Positions 21,770 to 36,473 of a stretch of DNA of 64,000 nt are shown piece by piece. The translations under genes were made by a program, and so were the position numbers. How positions within the stretch are numbered: the stretch's first letter is position 1; every line of letters begins with the position of its first letter. The DNA is taken from the NCBI RefSeq assembly GCF_036632915.2, contig NZ_CP155552.1, positions 2,852,001-2,916,000 of the forward strand, written 5' to 3'. Under the pieces are notes generated by a model that saw only the letters and a program-made list of their open reading frames with translations, did no database searches and was not told the DNA's origin. Source of the stretch: Faecalibacterium taiwanense (lineage in GTDB: Bacteria; Bacillota; Clostridia; Oscillospirales; Ruminococcaceae).

Positions 21770-23581
21770 TTAATCGTCGTCGCTGTCCAGCTTGAGCACA
21801 GCGGTAAAGGCTTCACTGGGCAGGGAAACGCTGCCCAGCTGACGCATCTTCTTTTTGCCTTCCTTCTGCTTTTCCAGCAGCTTCTTTTTGCGGGAGATGT
21901 CGCCGCCGTAGCACTTGGCAAGCACGTCCTTGCGCATGGCCTTGACCGTTTCACGGGCAATGATCTTGCCGCCGATGGCAGCCTGTACCGGGATCTCGAA
22001 CAGGTTGCGGGGGATGTTATCCCGCAGCTTTTCGCAGATGCGGCGGCCCTTGGCGTAAGCGTTATCGCGGAACACGATCATGGACAGCGCGTCCACAGGG
22101 TCGCCATTGAGCAGGAAGTCCAGCTTGACAAGGTCGCTCTCGCGGTACTCCTTAAACTCGTAATCGTAGCTGGCGTAGCCCCGGCTGCGGCTCTTGATGG
22201 CATCAAAGAAGTCGTACACGATCTCGCCCAGCGGCAGAGCATAGTGCAGATCAACGCGCACATCGTCCAGATACTTCATGTCGATCAGCACGCCGCGCTT
22301 GTTCTGGCACAGATCCATCAGGCCGCCCACATAGTCGTTGGGGGTGTACAGGTGCACATCCACAAAAGGCTCTTCCTGCTTGACGATATTGGAGGGGTCG
22401 GGGTAGCTGGAAGGATTGTCGATCATCTCCACAGTGCCGTCGGTCAGGGTAAGGCGGTAGCGCACGCTGGGCGTGGTGGTGATGATATCCAGATCGAACT
22501 CGCGTTCCAACCGCTCGGTGATGATCTCCATGTGCAGCAGGCCAAGGAAGCCGCAGCGGAAACCGAAGCCCAGCGCGGCGCTGGTCTCCAGCTCAAAGGT
22601 GAGGGAGGCATCGTTCAGCTGCAGCTTTTCCAGTGCATCCTTCAGGTCGGGGTACTTGGCACCGTCGGCGGGGTAGATGCCGCAGAACACCATGGGCTTG
22701 ACCTGACGGTAGCCGGGCAGTGCTTCGGCGGTGGGATTATTGGCCAGCGTGACGGTATCGCCCACGCGGGTGTCCTGCACGGTCTTGATGCTGGCGGTCA
22801 GATAGCCGACCTCACCAGCCTGCAGCTGGGCACAGGGAGAAAGGTTGGTAGCACCCATGTGGCCCACTTCTACCAGCGTGAACTCCGCGCCGGTGGCCAT
22901 CATGCGGATGGTATCGCCGGGCTTCACGGTGCCCTCAAACACACGGATATAGACGATAACGCCCTTGTAGCTGTCGTAGATGCTGTCGAAGATCAGCGCC
23001 TTCAGCGGGGCATCCGGGTCGCCGGTGGGAGCAGGAATGTCGGTGACGACACGCTCCAGCACCTGATCCACATTCAGGCCGGTCTTGGCAGAGACGCGGG
23101 GCGCATCCAGACAGGGCAGGCCGATCACGTCCTCCACCTCCTGCGCCACCTCGTCCGGGTGGGCGCTGGGCAGGTCGATCTTATTCAGGATGGGCACCAA
23201 TTCCAGATCATGCTCCAGCGCCATGTAGGTGTTGGCCAGCGTCTGAGCTTCCACGCCCTGGGTGGCATCCACCACAAGGATGGCACCCTCGCAGGCGGCC
23301 AGACTGCGGCTGACCTCGTAGGCAAAGTCCACGTGGCCCGGGGTATCGATGAGGTTGAACTCGTAGGTCTTGCCGTCCTTGGCGGTATAGTTCATGGTGA
23401 CAGCGCGGGCCTTGATGGTGATGCCGCGCTCGCGCTCAATGTCCATGTTGTCCAAAATCTGGTCTTCCATGGTGCGCTCGTCCACACTCTTGGTCAGCTC
23501 CAGAATACGGTCCGACAGGGTGGATTTGCCGTGGTCAATGTGTGCAATGATGCAGAAATTGCGGATATTGTCTCTTGCCAT
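21770..23581 (-). CDS. lepA: Elongation factor 4 (LepA)
   Basis: Ribosomal GTPase acting on stalled translation. 603 residues, usual length. G1 [10 protein letters not shown]3 DTPGHVDF, G4 NKID; a LepA-specific C-terminal domain follows ([20 protein letters not shown]). ATG at 23581 with GGAGGAA upstream. Last gene of a four-gene run with alr and a ttcA-like gene. Confidence 0.97.
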   Translation of the reverse strand: MARDNIRNFCIIAHIDHGKSTLSDRILELTKSVDERTMEDQILDNMDIERERGITIKARAVTMNYTAKDGKTYEFNLIDTPGHVDFAYEVSRSLAACEGAILVVDATQGVEAQTLANTYMALEHDLELVPILNKIDLPSAHPDEVAQEVEDVIGLPCLDAPRVSAKTGLNVDQVLERVVTDIPAPTGDPDAPLKALIFDSIYDSYKGVIVYIRVFEGTVKPGDTIRMMATGAEFTLVEVGHMGATNLSPCAQLQAGEVGYLTASIKTVQDTRVGDTVTLANNPTAEALPGYRQVKPMVFCGIYPADGAKYPDLKDALEKLQLNDASLTFELETSAALGFGFRCGFLGLLHMEIITERLEREFDLDIITTTPSVRYRLTLTDGTVEMIDNPSSYPDPSNIVKQEEPFVDVHLYTPNDYVGGLMDLCQNKRGVLIDMKYLDDVRVDLHYALPLGEIVYDFFDAIKSRSRGYASYDYEFKEYRESDLVKLDFLLNGDPVDALSMIVFRDNAYAKGRRICEKLRDNIPRNLFEIPVQAAIGGKIIARETVKAMRKDVLAKCYGGDISRKKKLLEKQKEGKKKMRQLGSVSLPSEAFTAVLKLDSDDD

Positions 23582-23601
23582 GTAGTTCCTCCGGGAGAAA
23601 T

Positions 23602-24804
23602 TTAAGCTTCCAGTATCCAATCCTCGACATCCACGATCTTTCCGTGCTCGAGGTAGACGCGGGGCACGCGGCGGGACACGCCGCACAGCACCTCGTAGGA
23701 AATGGTGTCGGTCTTGCGGGCGATGGTCTCGGCAGTATCACTGACGCTGCCGCCCCACAGGATGGCTTCGTCGCCCTCGTGGATGTCCGGGATACCGGTC
23801 ACATCCACCATCATCTGGTCCATGCACACGCGGCCAAGCACCGGGCAGGCCTTGCCGTGGATCTCCACGATGCCCTTGCCGCAGCTCAGCTGGCGGGGAT
23901 AACCGTCCGCATAACCGGTGCACAGGGTGGCCACCAGCGTGGGCTTATCGGCGGTGAAGCGGCGGCCATAGCTGGCGCTCTGACCGGGCTGCATTTCCTT
24001 GACCATGCTCACCACGGTCTTGAGGGTCATCACCGGCCGGAACTGCCCAAAGCGCACCTCGTCGCTGGGGTCGTAGCCGTAGAGGATGATGCCGGGCCGC
24101 GCCATGCAGCGCTCCCGGGCCAATCCCTCGGGCCAGTCCGGGTGCAGCATCACGCCCGCAGAGTTGTCACAGTGGACGGTCTGCGGCTCACGGCCTGCCG
24201 CCTTGAGCGCATGGAACGCTCTGACGAACAGTGCGTGCTGCTCCGCGGTGTAGGCAACGTTCTCTTCGGCGGTGTCGTCGGCCACCGAGAAGTGCTGGAA
24301 CAGGCCGGTCATCTCAAGGCCCGGCAGCGCACACACAGCCAGCATTTCGCGGATGGCGGCATCAAAATCGGTGCGCAGGGCAAAGCCGATGCGGCCCATG
24401 CCGGTATCTGCCTTGAGGTGGATCTTTACTCTGCCGCCTGCCTTTACGGCAGCAGCGGAAAGGTTCTGCGCCTGTTCGGTGGAGTAGCACGCTACGGTGA
24501 TATCCTCGTGGATGAGGGTCTGGGCGTACTCCGGCTGAACATGGCCCAAAATAAGGATGGGCAGAGTCTGCCCGTCCTGACGCAGCTGCACGGCCTCGGT
24601 CAGGCAGCTCACTGCCAGCCATGCTGCGCCCTCCTGCGCAAAAACGCGGGCACACTGCACAGCGCCGTGGCCGTAGCTGTCGGCCTTGACCACCGCGCAC
24701 AGCGGCAGGTCGCCGGCCCGGGCTTTGACGGCCCGGAAGTTATGCCGCAGGGCATCGAGGTCGATCTCGGCCCAGACGTGTTTTTCAAAAGGTTGAGTCT
24801 TCAT
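23602..24804 (-). CDS. alr: Alanine racemase
   Basis: PLP enzyme making D-alanine for peptidoglycan. 400 residues: catalytic Lys in [11 protein letters not shown], Tyr near the second active site (SASYGRRFT), N-terminal TIM barrel and C-terminal beta domain ([11 protein letters not shown]). ATG at 24804, with GAGGAAG inside the end of the preceding gene, a 3-nt gap. Confidence 0.96.
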   Translation of the reverse strand: MKTQPFEKHVWAEIDLDALRHNFRAVKARAGDLPLCAVVKADSYGHGAVQCARVFAQEGAAWLAVSCLTEAVQLRQDGQTLPILILGHVQPEYAQTLIHEDITVACYSTEQAQNLSAAAVKAGGRVKIHLKADTGMGRIGFALRTDFDAAIREMLAVCALPGLEMTGLFQHFSVADDTAEENVAYTAEQHALFVRAFHALKAAGREPQTVHCDNSAGVMLHPDWPEGLARERCMARPGIILYGYDPSDEVRFGQFRPVMTLKTVVSMVKEMQPGQSASYGRRFTADKPTLVATLCTGYADGYPRQLSCGKGIVEIHGKACPVLGRVCMDQMMVDVTGIPDIHEGDEAILWGGSVSDTAETIARKTDTISYEVLCGVSRRVPRVYLEHGKIVDVEDWILEA

Positions 24805-24807
24805 GAT

Positions 24808-25587
24808 TCATTCTTCCTCGTTTGTAATTGCAAAGCTGCCGCGCCCGGTGTGGACGGGCCGCCAGCCATCGATGCCGCTCTCCTGCAGTGCGTGCAGGGT
24901 TTTCTGGCGGAAAGCATGGTCGGTGCGGCAGCGCTCCTTGACGAACTCCTTGGTCTGTTCGCGCACGGTCACGCCGTCGGCAGGGCAGACGCTCTTGACG
25001 ATGGGCAGCCCCTCGGCGTTCACTGCGGAAATGACCTCCTGCTCGGTGGCCAGCAGCATGGGCCGGATGAGGGTGAGGTCCCGGCGCGAAAGATAGGTGA
25101 CCGGCGAGAAGCAGCCGATGCGGCCCTCCCGCCAGAGATTCATGTAAAAGGTCTCCACGGCATCGTCCAGATGGTGGCCCAGCGCCACCTTGTTGCAGCC
25201 CAGTTCCTGCGCTGCCGTGTGCAGTGCACCGCGCCGCAGCTTGGCGCACAGGGCGCAGGGGTTCTTCTCCTTGCGGTAGTCGAACACCACAGGGCCGATC
25301 TCGGTGCGGCGGATCTCATAGGGGATATCGTACTGGGCAAACAGCTCCTGCAATACGGTATAATCCATGGGCCTGCCGCCGAACTGCGGGTCCAGCGTGA
25401 CGGCCTGCACCGTAAAATCAAAGCCGATGTACTTGCGCAGCTCCGCGAGGCCAATGGTCAGCGCTACGCTGTCCTTGCCGCCGGAAACGCCCACCATCAC
25501 TTTATCGCCGGGGGCGATCATTTCATAGTCCTGCACAGCCTTGCGCATCAGGCCGCACAGACGCTGCATTGCACGGGAACTGCTCAT
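24808..25587 (-). CDS. TtcA-like tRNA thiolation ATPase
   Basis: 259 residues. PP-loop VGVSGGKDSVAL, then the CxxC pair in PCALCAKLRRG and CPADG characteristic of TtcA-type tRNA 2-thiocytidine enzymes with an Fe-S cluster; GHHLDDAVET is a family motif. Shares 4 nt (ATGA) with the preceding gene. Confidence 0.88.
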   Translation of the reverse strand: MSSSRAMQRLCGLMRKAVQDYEMIAPGDKVMVGVSGGKDSVALTIGLAELRKYIGFDFTVQAVTLDPQFGGRPMDYTVLQELFAQYDIPYEIRRTEIGPVVFDYRKEKNPCALCAKLRRGALHTAAQELGCNKVALGHHLDDAVETFYMNLWREGRIGCFSPVTYLSRRDLTLIRPMLLATEQEVISAVNAEGLPIVKSVCPADGVTVREQTKEFVKERCRTDHAFRQKTLHALQESGIDGWRPVHTGRGSFAITNEEE

Positions 25588-26153
25588 GACAGGGTCACAC
25601 TTTCCACAAGGTTCACAATGTCGTTGATGGAGGCAAGCTTTGTCAGGCCGGAAACATACACCACGTCACCGCTGGGGTAGGTAATGGTGGCCAGCACCGC
25701 ATAATACGCCTGAATGTCGCAGCGCACGGCCTCCACCTCGGCACCGTCCACGGTCAGGTTCACCTTGCGGGGCTTGATGACGCCATAGGCCTGCTTGAGG
25801 TCCTTCTCGGACGCATCGATAAAGTCCGTATAGCTGTCGGCAGTGCCGCGCTGCAGCAGCACAGCTTCGTAGTCCTCACCGTCGGCGCTGTCTGCCGTGG
25901 CGAGTTCCAGCACGGTGCCAAGGGTGCTGTCCTCGGTCATCTGGCATACCTTCCAGATGGAACTGTCATAGTAGACGGAAACGCCGTTTGTGCCGGTGTA
26001 GTGGGTGTCCGGGTTTGCGGGCACGCTGCGGTTGACCAGCAGCGTTAAAATAATGTAAGCAATGATGCCCAGAGCAACAAAGATGCCCATAGCGGCCAGA
26101 AGCTTGGAGGTGCGGCGCTGGGCAGAGGCGTTGCGGTCGATGTCGTTTGGCAT
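25584..26153 (-). CDS. Membrane-anchored protein of unknown function
   Basis: 189 residues: short basic cytoplasmic N-terminus, one membrane helix (LLAAMGIFVALGIIAYIIL), then an extracytoplasmic domain of mixed alpha/beta pattern. No family recognised. Start at 26153 (MPNDIDRNAS) has AAGGAG 10 nt upstream. Co-transcribed with the ttcA-like gene, alr and lepA by spacing. Confidence 0.8.
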   Translation of the reverse strand: MPNDIDRNASAQRRTSKLLAAMGIFVALGIIAYIILTLLVNRSVPANPDTHYTGTNGVSVYYDSSIWKVCQMTEDSTLGTVLELATADSADGEDYEAVLLQRGTADSYTDFIDASEKDLKQAYGVIKPRKVNLTVDGAEVEAVRCDIQAYYAVLATITYPSGDVVYVSGLTKLASINDIVNLVESVTLS

Positions 26154-26205
26154 GTAAAAAATTCTCCTTGTATCAGTGCGCAGCAAAAGCTGCCATATCC
26201 TTTAT

Positions 26206-26234
26206 AGTATACCACACCGGCAGACAAAATTGTA
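26206..26234 (-). promoter_or_regulatory. Possible promoter of the lepA operon
   Basis: Minus strand TACAAT, 17 nt, TATACT, about 55 nt before the first gene; perfect -10 except one base, weak -35. Confidence 0.45.
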
Positions 26235-26373
26235 GCGGGCAGCGGCAGAAAATGTGCGGCCGTGGGCAGAAAATTTTGCAGAAAATGCGTTTTTAGAAAT
26301 AATGAGGATTCAAGAGAAAACGTGAGATTTTGCAAGATTGAAAAAATTACAATGAAAAAATCAAAAAATGCTG

Positions 26374-26402
26374 TTGACAGGCACCTTTTTATGATGTATA
26401 CT
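26374..26402 (+). promoter_or_regulatory. Promoter of rplM-rpsI
   Basis: TTGACA, 17-nt spacer, TATACT: near-perfect sigma-A promoter. A small GCGCC/GGCGC hairpin (26410-26426) follows at the transcript start and could be an L13 autoregulatory leader. Confidence 0.88.
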
Positions 26403-26463
26403 GACACTCGCGCCCCAGAAAGGCGCCTGAAACGTACAAAAAGCTTATCAGGAGGAAATAGAT

Positions 26464-26892
26464 ATGAGCACTACTCTCGTGAAGCCCGCTGAAGTCGAGC
26501 GCAAGTGGTACCTGCTCGACGCTGCCGGCAAGAGCCTGGGCCACGTCGCTGCTGAGGCCGCTGTTCTGCTGCGCGGCAAGCAGAAGGTCGATTATACCCC
26601 CAACGTGGACTGCGGCGATTTCGTTGTTGTCATCAACTGCGATCAGGCTGTTCTGACCGGCAAGAAGGCTGAGCAGAAGTTCCACATCACCCACAGCAAG
26701 TACATCGGCGGCCTGAAGAAGGTCCAGTACAGCAAGCTGATGGCTGAGCACAGCGATCTGGCCATGACCTACGCTGTCAAGGGCATGATCCCTTCCAACA
26801 CCATCGGTGCTAAGGCTCTGACCCGCCTGCACTGCTACCAGGGTGCCGAGCACGCTCACGCAGCTCAGAAGCCCGAGAAGATCGAGTTCTAA
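26464..26892 (+). CDS. rplM: Ribosomal protein L13
   Basis: 142 residues, large-subunit protein. [20 protein letters not shown] is the typical N-terminus, with GMIP and LH(C)[14 protein letters not shown] at the C-terminus. AGGAGG precedes the ATG. Usual pairing with rpsI. Confidence 0.98.
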   Translation: MSTTLVKPAEVERKWYLLDAAGKSLGHVAAEAAVLLRGKQKVDYTPNVDCGDFVVVINCDQAVLTGKKAEQKFHITHSKYIGGLKKVQYSKLMAEHSDLAMTYAVKGMIPSNTIGAKALTRLHCYQGAEHAHAAQKPEKIEF

Positions 26893-26909
26893 GAAGGAGG
26901 CAATCGAAC

Positions 26910-27308
26910 ATGTACGAAACCAAACCTTATTTCTACGGCACTGGTCGTCGTAAGGATTCCGTTGCCCGCGTTCGTGTTTACACCGGCACTGGCAAGATCA
27001 CCATCAACGATCGTGATATCGACAACTACTTTGGTCTGGAGACCCTGAAGCTGATCGTCCGTTCTCCGCTGGTCCTGCTGGGCCTGGAGGGCAAGTACGA
27101 TGTCGTCGTCCGCGTTTCCGGCGGCGGTGTTTCCGGTCAGGCTGGCGCTATCCGCCACGGCCTGAGCCGCGCTCTGCTGCAGCAGAACGCGGAGAACCGT
27201 GCTGCTCTGAAGAAGGAAGGCTTCCTGACCCGCGATCCTCGTATGAAGGAACGTAAGAAGTACGGTCTGAAGGCTGCCCGTCGTGCACCTCAGTTCTCTA
27301 AGCGCTGA
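26910..27308 (+). CDS. rpsI: Ribosomal protein S9
   Basis: 132 residues. [19 protein letters not shown] N-terminus (here [19 protein letters not shown]), [20 protein letters not shown], and the conserved basic end APQFSKR that reaches the ribosomal P site. AAGGAGG before the start. Confidence 0.98.
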   Translation: MYETKPYFYGTGRRKDSVARVRVYTGTGKITINDRDIDNYFGLETLKLIVRSPLVLLGLEGKYDVVVRVSGGGVSGQAGAIRHGLSRALLQQNAENRAALKKEGFLTRDPRMKERKKYGLKAARRAPQFSKR

Positions 27309-27330
27309 TTTTACCCGTATTGCAAACTTT

Positions 27331-27361
27331 GCAGCTCTGCCTTGGCAGAGCTGCTTTTTTA
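27331..27361 (+). terminator. Terminator of rplM-rpsI
   Basis: GCAGCTCTGCC/GGCAGAGCTGC perfect 11-bp stem followed by TTTTTTT. Confidence 0.9.
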
Positions 27362-27596
27362 TTGCAAGTTTTCTGCTGAACTGGGGTGCGCGATTGCGCA
27401 CATCAGGCGGTTGCCCCGCATTTTTTTGATTCCTATACATCCTGCCTAAAAAATGGAGAATTATTTTTCACAATGCGCGCGAAAGGGGTTGAAACCTGCG
27501 TGAATGCAGTTTGACCCGGGGGGATGTATTACAATAAACAAGAAAAGGGGGAAACCCCGACTGTAAAGGATAGAATCAGAAAGGATGTGTTTTATC

Positions 27597-28160
27597 GTGA
27601 GAAAAATCTCAAGACGGGCAGTTTTGCTTTTAGGCGGCGCATTGACACTGACTGCACTGACAGGCTGCTGGCCCAGCGGCATCAGCAGTTCAGAGCAGAC
27701 AAAAAATGCAGTAAAGACTGCACTGAAAGCGGCAGTTGAGCAAAGCGAGGATTCTTATAATCTGGTCGAAAACAAAGCGCTGAGCGTAAAAGCACGGGCC
27801 ATTCTGGAGGCATATCTTAAGGAAGTTGAGGCTGGATACACGGATGTCTTTGAGTCTCAGAATGTAACCCATATTTGGCCGACAGATGTAACTGTCGGTG
27901 ACGACGGATTCGGAACGGCTGTCTTTTCCATGCCGGAGAATGCTGTTGATCCGCAGGCGTGGAAAAGAGCTGCGAATGCATTGGTGGCAAATTTTCTGTG
28001 TTATTATCAATACAATGGCAATACTGTTGAGTACTGCGTTGAAATTGTGAAGCAGGAGGCCGCAGATGGACAAGGTGAAGCGGCAGACTATATGGTGATT
28101 TTTGCCAAAAAACATGATGGGGAGGAAGGCGGAGAAATCTGGACGCCGCCGGCACTCTGA
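27597..28160 (+). CDS. Lipoprotein of unknown function
   Basis: 187 residues from GTG at 27597. Lipoprotein signal VRKISRRAVLLLGGALTLTA then LTGC, with the lipidated Cys at residue 24. The rest is a soluble domain of unknown family. AGAAAGGA lies about 11 nt upstream; an ATG at 27585 overlaps that ribosome site and is less likely. Composition is AT-richer than the neighbours. Confidence 0.8.
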   Translation: MRKISRRAVLLLGGALTLTALTGCWPSGISSSEQTKNAVKTALKAAVEQSEDSYNLVENKALSVKARAILEAYLKEVEAGYTDVFESQNVTHIWPTDVTVGDDGFGTAVFSMPENAVDPQAWKRAANALVANFLCYYQYNGNTVEYCVEIVKQEAADGQGEAADYMVIFAKKHDGEEGGEIWTPPAL

Positions 28161-28228
28161 TATTTTTTGATACCAGCATCCCTGTATAAACCCGGAGAAA
28201 AAGATTTGACAAAGCTTTCCGGCAAAAG

Positions 28229-28266
28229 AAAAACGCCTCAGAATTTCTTCTGAAGCGTTTTTTGTT
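28229..28266. terminator. Bidirectional terminator, lipoprotein gene and rRNA operon
   Basis: AAACGCCTCAGAA and TTCTGAAGCGTTT arms with A-run before and T-run after; ends the rRNA operon on the minus strand. Confidence 0.8.
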
Positions 28267-28269
28267 CAA

Positions 28270-28386
<117 letters not shown>

Positions 28387-28513
28387 AATCTGACTGAACC
28401 AGTATAACATGTTTGTTGTACTTTGTCCAGTATTTCTTAGAAGGACGTGCCTTCAAAACTGAATAATCACTGCTCACATTTTTTCGTTGACTCTCAGAGT
28501 CTCAAGCGAATTG

Positions 28514-31350
<2,837 letters not shown>

Positions 31351-31605
31351 CAAACGTTCTCTTGGAACATTTGGTATCCTCTTGATTCTCTCTTGCCAAC
31401 GAAGATTATTGTTACCCTTCCTTTTGAAATTGCAATATTTCTTAAAAAAGAACTTACTATAATCTTTGTTTCGCAGTTATTATTCAGTTTTCAAGGTACG
31501 TCTTTGAGTGTCCTTTTCAGGGCCCTCAAAATCGAACAATATCTACTCTTCTCGTTTGTTACCTGTCCGAAAGATCTCCATCTTCGATGTCGCTCTTTCG
31601 CCTGA

Positions 31606-33121
<1,516 letters not shown>

Positions 33122-33314
33122 AAATGATATTTATCACTTTTAAAGTGTTAAATCTTGTTCGCTCAGCACGCAATCGCTTGCGTCCTGTGTGAATTACTTT
33201 TGGAATTGTTTTTAGTGTTTTTCCAAACACTTAAAAGGTTCCTTACAAGTTTTTCGATATTGTTCAATTTTCAAGGTCCTGTAGCGCCTCAGCCTTTCGG
33301 CTGACGACCTGTTT

Positions 33315-33343
33315 ATTTTACCACTGAAGTGGTTTTTTGTCAA
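33315..33343 (-). promoter_or_regulatory. rRNA operon promoter P2
   Basis: Minus strand TTGACA, 17 nt, TAAAAT, about 190 nt before 16S. The intervening stretch has a TTGAAAATTGAAC motif of the kind seen in rRNA leaders. Confidence 0.8.
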
Positions 33344-33598
33344 GCCTTATTTTTTAGAAGCTTTTGAACTTTCCGAACTTGGACATCCAAGAAGTTTCTC
33401 TGAACAAACCGTGAGCTTGTCGGGGTGAGTCCCCTCCATCTTGCTTTCGCAAGACCGCTCTGTTTGCTTGAACGCCCCACTGGGGCGATTCATTGCTTTC
33501 GCAACCGCAAAACTTTTCAGCGTCTATTGGTTCTTTTCAAGGGCTTCCTGCTGAGGCTTCGGAAGTCATTCTTTTGCCTCAGCGCTTGGCGCTCAAGT

Positions 33599-33627
33599 AT
33601 AATACCACACCCCTGCCTCCTTGTCAA
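33599..33627 (-). promoter_or_regulatory. rRNA operon promoter P1
   Basis: Minus strand TTGACA, 17 nt, TATTAT, about 285 bp upstream of P2: a tandem promoter arrangement usual for rRNA operons. Confidence 0.8.
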
Positions 33628-33883
33628 CACTTTTTGACGGATTTTTTCCATTCTTTTTTGCACACGACCGGAAACGGCATCTGACCGTGAGGTATATGCG
33701 CCGCAGCTGCTTTGGTGCAGCTTGGCACAAATGCCCTTTCTCTTTGCTTATATAATGTATTATAAAGCTTTCGCCGTATAATATTTTGCGATATTACACC
33801 TCGGAAACAGGTGTGCGTTGTCAAGAGGTCTTGGCTCAGATTTTATCCTGAAAATTATCCATGAATTTTGGCTAAAACTCCAA
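33628..33883. other. Non-coding gap upstream of rRNA P1 and nrdD
   Basis: No credible gene; AT-rich stretches that could serve as an UP element for P1 on the minus strand. Nothing else recognised. Confidence 0.5.
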
Positions 33884-33937
33884 AACGCAAAATGTAGTGG
33901 TATTTTCCTTGACTTGCCACTAGATAGTGATAGAATA
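33884..33937 (+). promoter_or_regulatory. nrdD promoter with probable NrdR boxes
   Basis: TTGACT (33909-33914), 16 nt, TAGAAT. Inside the spacer lies the palindrome CACTAGATAGTG (33918-33929), close to the NrdR box core CACTATATATAGTG. A half-matching ATGTAGTG ends 30 bp upstream (33899), the three-turn spacing typical of NrdR box pairs. Confidence 0.65.
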
Positions 33938-33973
33938 GAGTTACATTCAGTTTGTTGGATATCGTGTGCGCAA

Positions 33974-34006
33974 AACGGGTATCTCTTATTGTAAGAGATA
34001 CCCGTT
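33974..34006 (+). other. Perfect 15-bp hairpin in the nrdD leader
   Basis: AACGGGTATCTCTTA and TAAGAGATACCCGTT flank a TTG loop between promoter and ribosome site. No T-run follows, so it is not an obvious terminator. Confidence 0.7.
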
Positions 34007-34040
34007 CACACTGTGCTTTATTTGTTAAGGAGGAGAGCCG

Positions 34041-36212
34041 ATGAAGATCATCAAACGCAACGGTGCAGAGGTCCCCTTTGATATCACCAAGATCATCACC
34101 GCTGTTACTAAGGCCAGCGATTCTGTGAGCGGTCAGAGCCGTCTGACAAAGGACCAGATCACCCAGATCGCCGCTGCTGTTACCGACCAGTGTCAGGCGC
34201 TGAACCGCGCCGTCAGCGTGGAAGAAGTGCAGGATATGGTGGAGAACCAGCTCATGGACATCAAGGCACATGATGTGGCCCGGCACTACATCACCTACCG
34301 CTATGTGCAGAGCCTGAAGCGCCAGACCAACACCACCGATGAGCGCATCCTGAGCCTGATCGAGTGCCAGAACGAAGAGGTCAAGCAGGAGAACGCCAAC
34401 AAGAACCCCACCGTGAACAGCGTACAGCGCGACTATATGGCCGGTGAGATCTCCAAAGATCTGACCGCCCGTCTGCTGCTGGACCCGGAGATCGTCAAGG
34501 CCCATCAGGAGGGTCTGATCCACTTCCACGATTCCGACTACTTTGCCCAGCACATGCACAACTGCGATCTGGTGAATCTGGAGGACATGCTGCAGAACGG
34601 CACCGTCATTTCCGGCACCTATATTGAAAAGCCTCACAGCTTCTCCACCGCCTGCAACATCGCCACCCAGATCATTGCACAGGTGGCATCCAACCAGTAC
34701 GGCGGCCAAAGCATCAGCCTGACCCACCTCGCCCCCTTTGTGGATGTCTCCCGCAAGAAGATCGCCGCTGAGGTAGAAGTGGAAATGGCCGGTCTGGACG
34801 TTTCTGCCGAGCGCAAGAAGGAGATCGTGGAGCGCCGCCTGCGCAGCGAGATCAACCGCGGTGTGCAGACCATCCAGTATCAGGTGGTCACGCTGATGAC
34901 CACCAATGGTCAGGCTCCCTTTATCACCGTGTTCATGTATCTGGGTGAGGCGCGCAATCCGCAGGAGAAGGCAGACCTTGCCATCATCATCGAGGAGACC
35001 ATCCGCCAGCGCTATCAGGGCGTGAAGAACGAGGCCGGTGTGTGGATCACCCCCGCTTTCCCCAAGCTGATCTATGTGCTGGAAGAGGACAACATCCGCC
35101 CCGGCACTCCTTATTACTACCTGACCGAGCTGGCCGCCAAGTGCACCGCAAAGCGCATGGTGCCCGACTATATCTCCGAAAAGAAGATGCTGGAGCTCAA
35201 GGTGGACAAAAACGGCGAAGGCCACTGCTACACCTGCATGGGCTGCCGCAGCTTCCTGACCCCCTATGTGGACCCCGAGACCGGCAAGCCCAAGTACTAC
35301 GGCCGATTCAATCAGGGCGTTGTCACCATCAATCTGGTGGATGTGGCACTCTCCTCCAAGGGCAACTTTGAGAAGTTCTGGAAGATCTTCGACGAGCGTC
35401 TGGCCCTGTGCCACCGCGCACTGCAGGCACGGCACAAGCGGCTGCTGGGCACTCCCAGCGATGCCGCACCCATCCTGTGGCAGTATGGTGCGCTGGCCCG
35501 CCTGAAGAAGGGCGAAAAGATCGACAAGCTGCTGTTCGGCGGCTACTCCACCATCAGTCTGGGCTATGCCGGCCTGTATGAGTGCGTGAAGTATATGACC
35601 GGCAAGAGCCATACCGATGCCGGTGCAAAGCCCTTTGCTCTGAGCGTGATGCAGCACATGAACGACAAGTGCAACGCATGGAAAAAGGCCGAGAACATCG
35701 ACTACTCCCTCTACGGCACCCCGCTGGAATCCACCACCTACAAGTTCGCCAAGTGCCTGCAGAAGCGGTTTGGCATCGTGCCCGGTATTACCGACAAGAA
35801 CTATATCACCAACAGCTACCATGTGCATGTGTCGGAGCAGATTGATGCCTTCACCAAGCTGAAGTTCGAGAGCGACTTCCAGCGCCTGTCCCCGGGCGGT
35901 GCCATCAGTTATGTGGAAGTGCCCAACATGCAGGACAATCTGGAAGCCGTCATAAGTGTGCTACAGTTCATCTATGACAACATCATGTATGCGGAGCTGA
36001 ACACCAAATCCGATTACTGTCAGGTCTGCGGCTATGACGGCGAGATCAAGATCGTGGAGGATGACGGCAAGTTGGTGTGGGAGTGCCCCAAGTGCGGCAA
36101 CCGCGACCAGAACAAGCTGAACGTTGCCCGCCGCACCTGTGGCTATATCGGCACCCAGTTCTGGAATCAGGGCCGCACGCAGGAGATCAAGGACCGCGTG
36201 CTGCATCTGTAA
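34041..36212 (+). CDS. nrdD: Anaerobic ribonucleoside-triphosphate reductase
   Basis: Glycyl-radical enzyme reducing NTPs to dNTPs without oxygen. 723 residues: N-terminal ATP-cone (KIIKRNGAEVPFD), catalytic barrel, C-terminal zinc site CQVCG and CPKCG, and the radical loop RRTCGYIGTQFWNQG. Ribosome site AAGGAGGAG. Needs NrdG, encoded next. Confidence 0.98.
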   Translation: MKIIKRNGAEVPFDITKIITAVTKASDSVSGQSRLTKDQITQIAAAVTDQCQALNRAVSVEEVQDMVENQLMDIKAHDVARHYITYRYVQSLKRQTNTTDERILSLIECQNEEVKQENANKNPTVNSVQRDYMAGEISKDLTARLLLDPEIVKAHQEGLIHFHDSDYFAQHMHNCDLVNLEDMLQNGTVISGTYIEKPHSFSTACNIATQIIAQVASNQYGGQSISLTHLAPFVDVSRKKIAAEVEVEMAGLDVSAERKKEIVERRLRSEINRGVQTIQYQVVTLMTTNGQAPFITVFMYLGEARNPQEKADLAIIIEETIRQRYQGVKNEAGVWITPAFPKLIYVLEEDNIRPGTPYYYLTELAAKCTAKRMVPDYISEKKMLELKVDKNGEGHCYTCMGCRSFLTPYVDPETGKPKYYGRFNQGVVTINLVDVALSSKGNFEKFWKIFDERLALCHRALQARHKRLLGTPSDAAPILWQYGALARLKKGEKIDKLLFGGYSTISLGYAGLYECVKYMTGKSHTDAGAKPFALSVMQHMNDKCNAWKKAENIDYSLYGTPLESTTYKFAKCLQKRFGIVPGITDKNYITNSYHVHVSEQIDAFTKLKFESDFQRLSPGGAISYVEVPNMQDNLEAVISVLQFIYDNIMYAELNTKSDYCQVCGYDGEIKIVEDDGKLVWECPKCGNRDQNKLNVARRTCGYIGTQFWNQGRTQEIKDRVLHL

Positions 36213-36376
36213 TTACGATTCAAATGCCCTCTGCAACGGCGACGACCGCCGCCTGCGGCGGAAGCAGGGAGGAGCTGTTGGGGCCGCGGCCAGTAAGACG
36301 CGAGTGCCGCTCAAGGCACGAAGCGGATTCTGGGTGCCGCAACCCGATATAACAGTAGAACTATTATTTTGATTTC

Positions 36377-36410
36377 ACGTTTGGAGCGGCCTGCGGGCCG
36401 CTCCAAACGT
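36377..36410. other. Perfect palindrome between nrdD and nrdG
   Basis: ACGTTTGGAGCGGCC and GGCCGCTCCAAACGT flank a TGCG loop (15 bp). No strong T-run follows. The upstream part of the gap (36213-36376) resembles an intergenic repeat also seen after udk. Confidence 0.6.
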
Positions 36411-36473
36411 ATTTTCACCGGAAGGGCCGCAACGGCAGGCTTCCATTTCTTTGTAAAGTACAGGAATCATATT

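Noticed and set aside
23575..25680. Plus-strand frame of 701 codons
   Set aside because: Antisense of alr and the ttcA-like gene.
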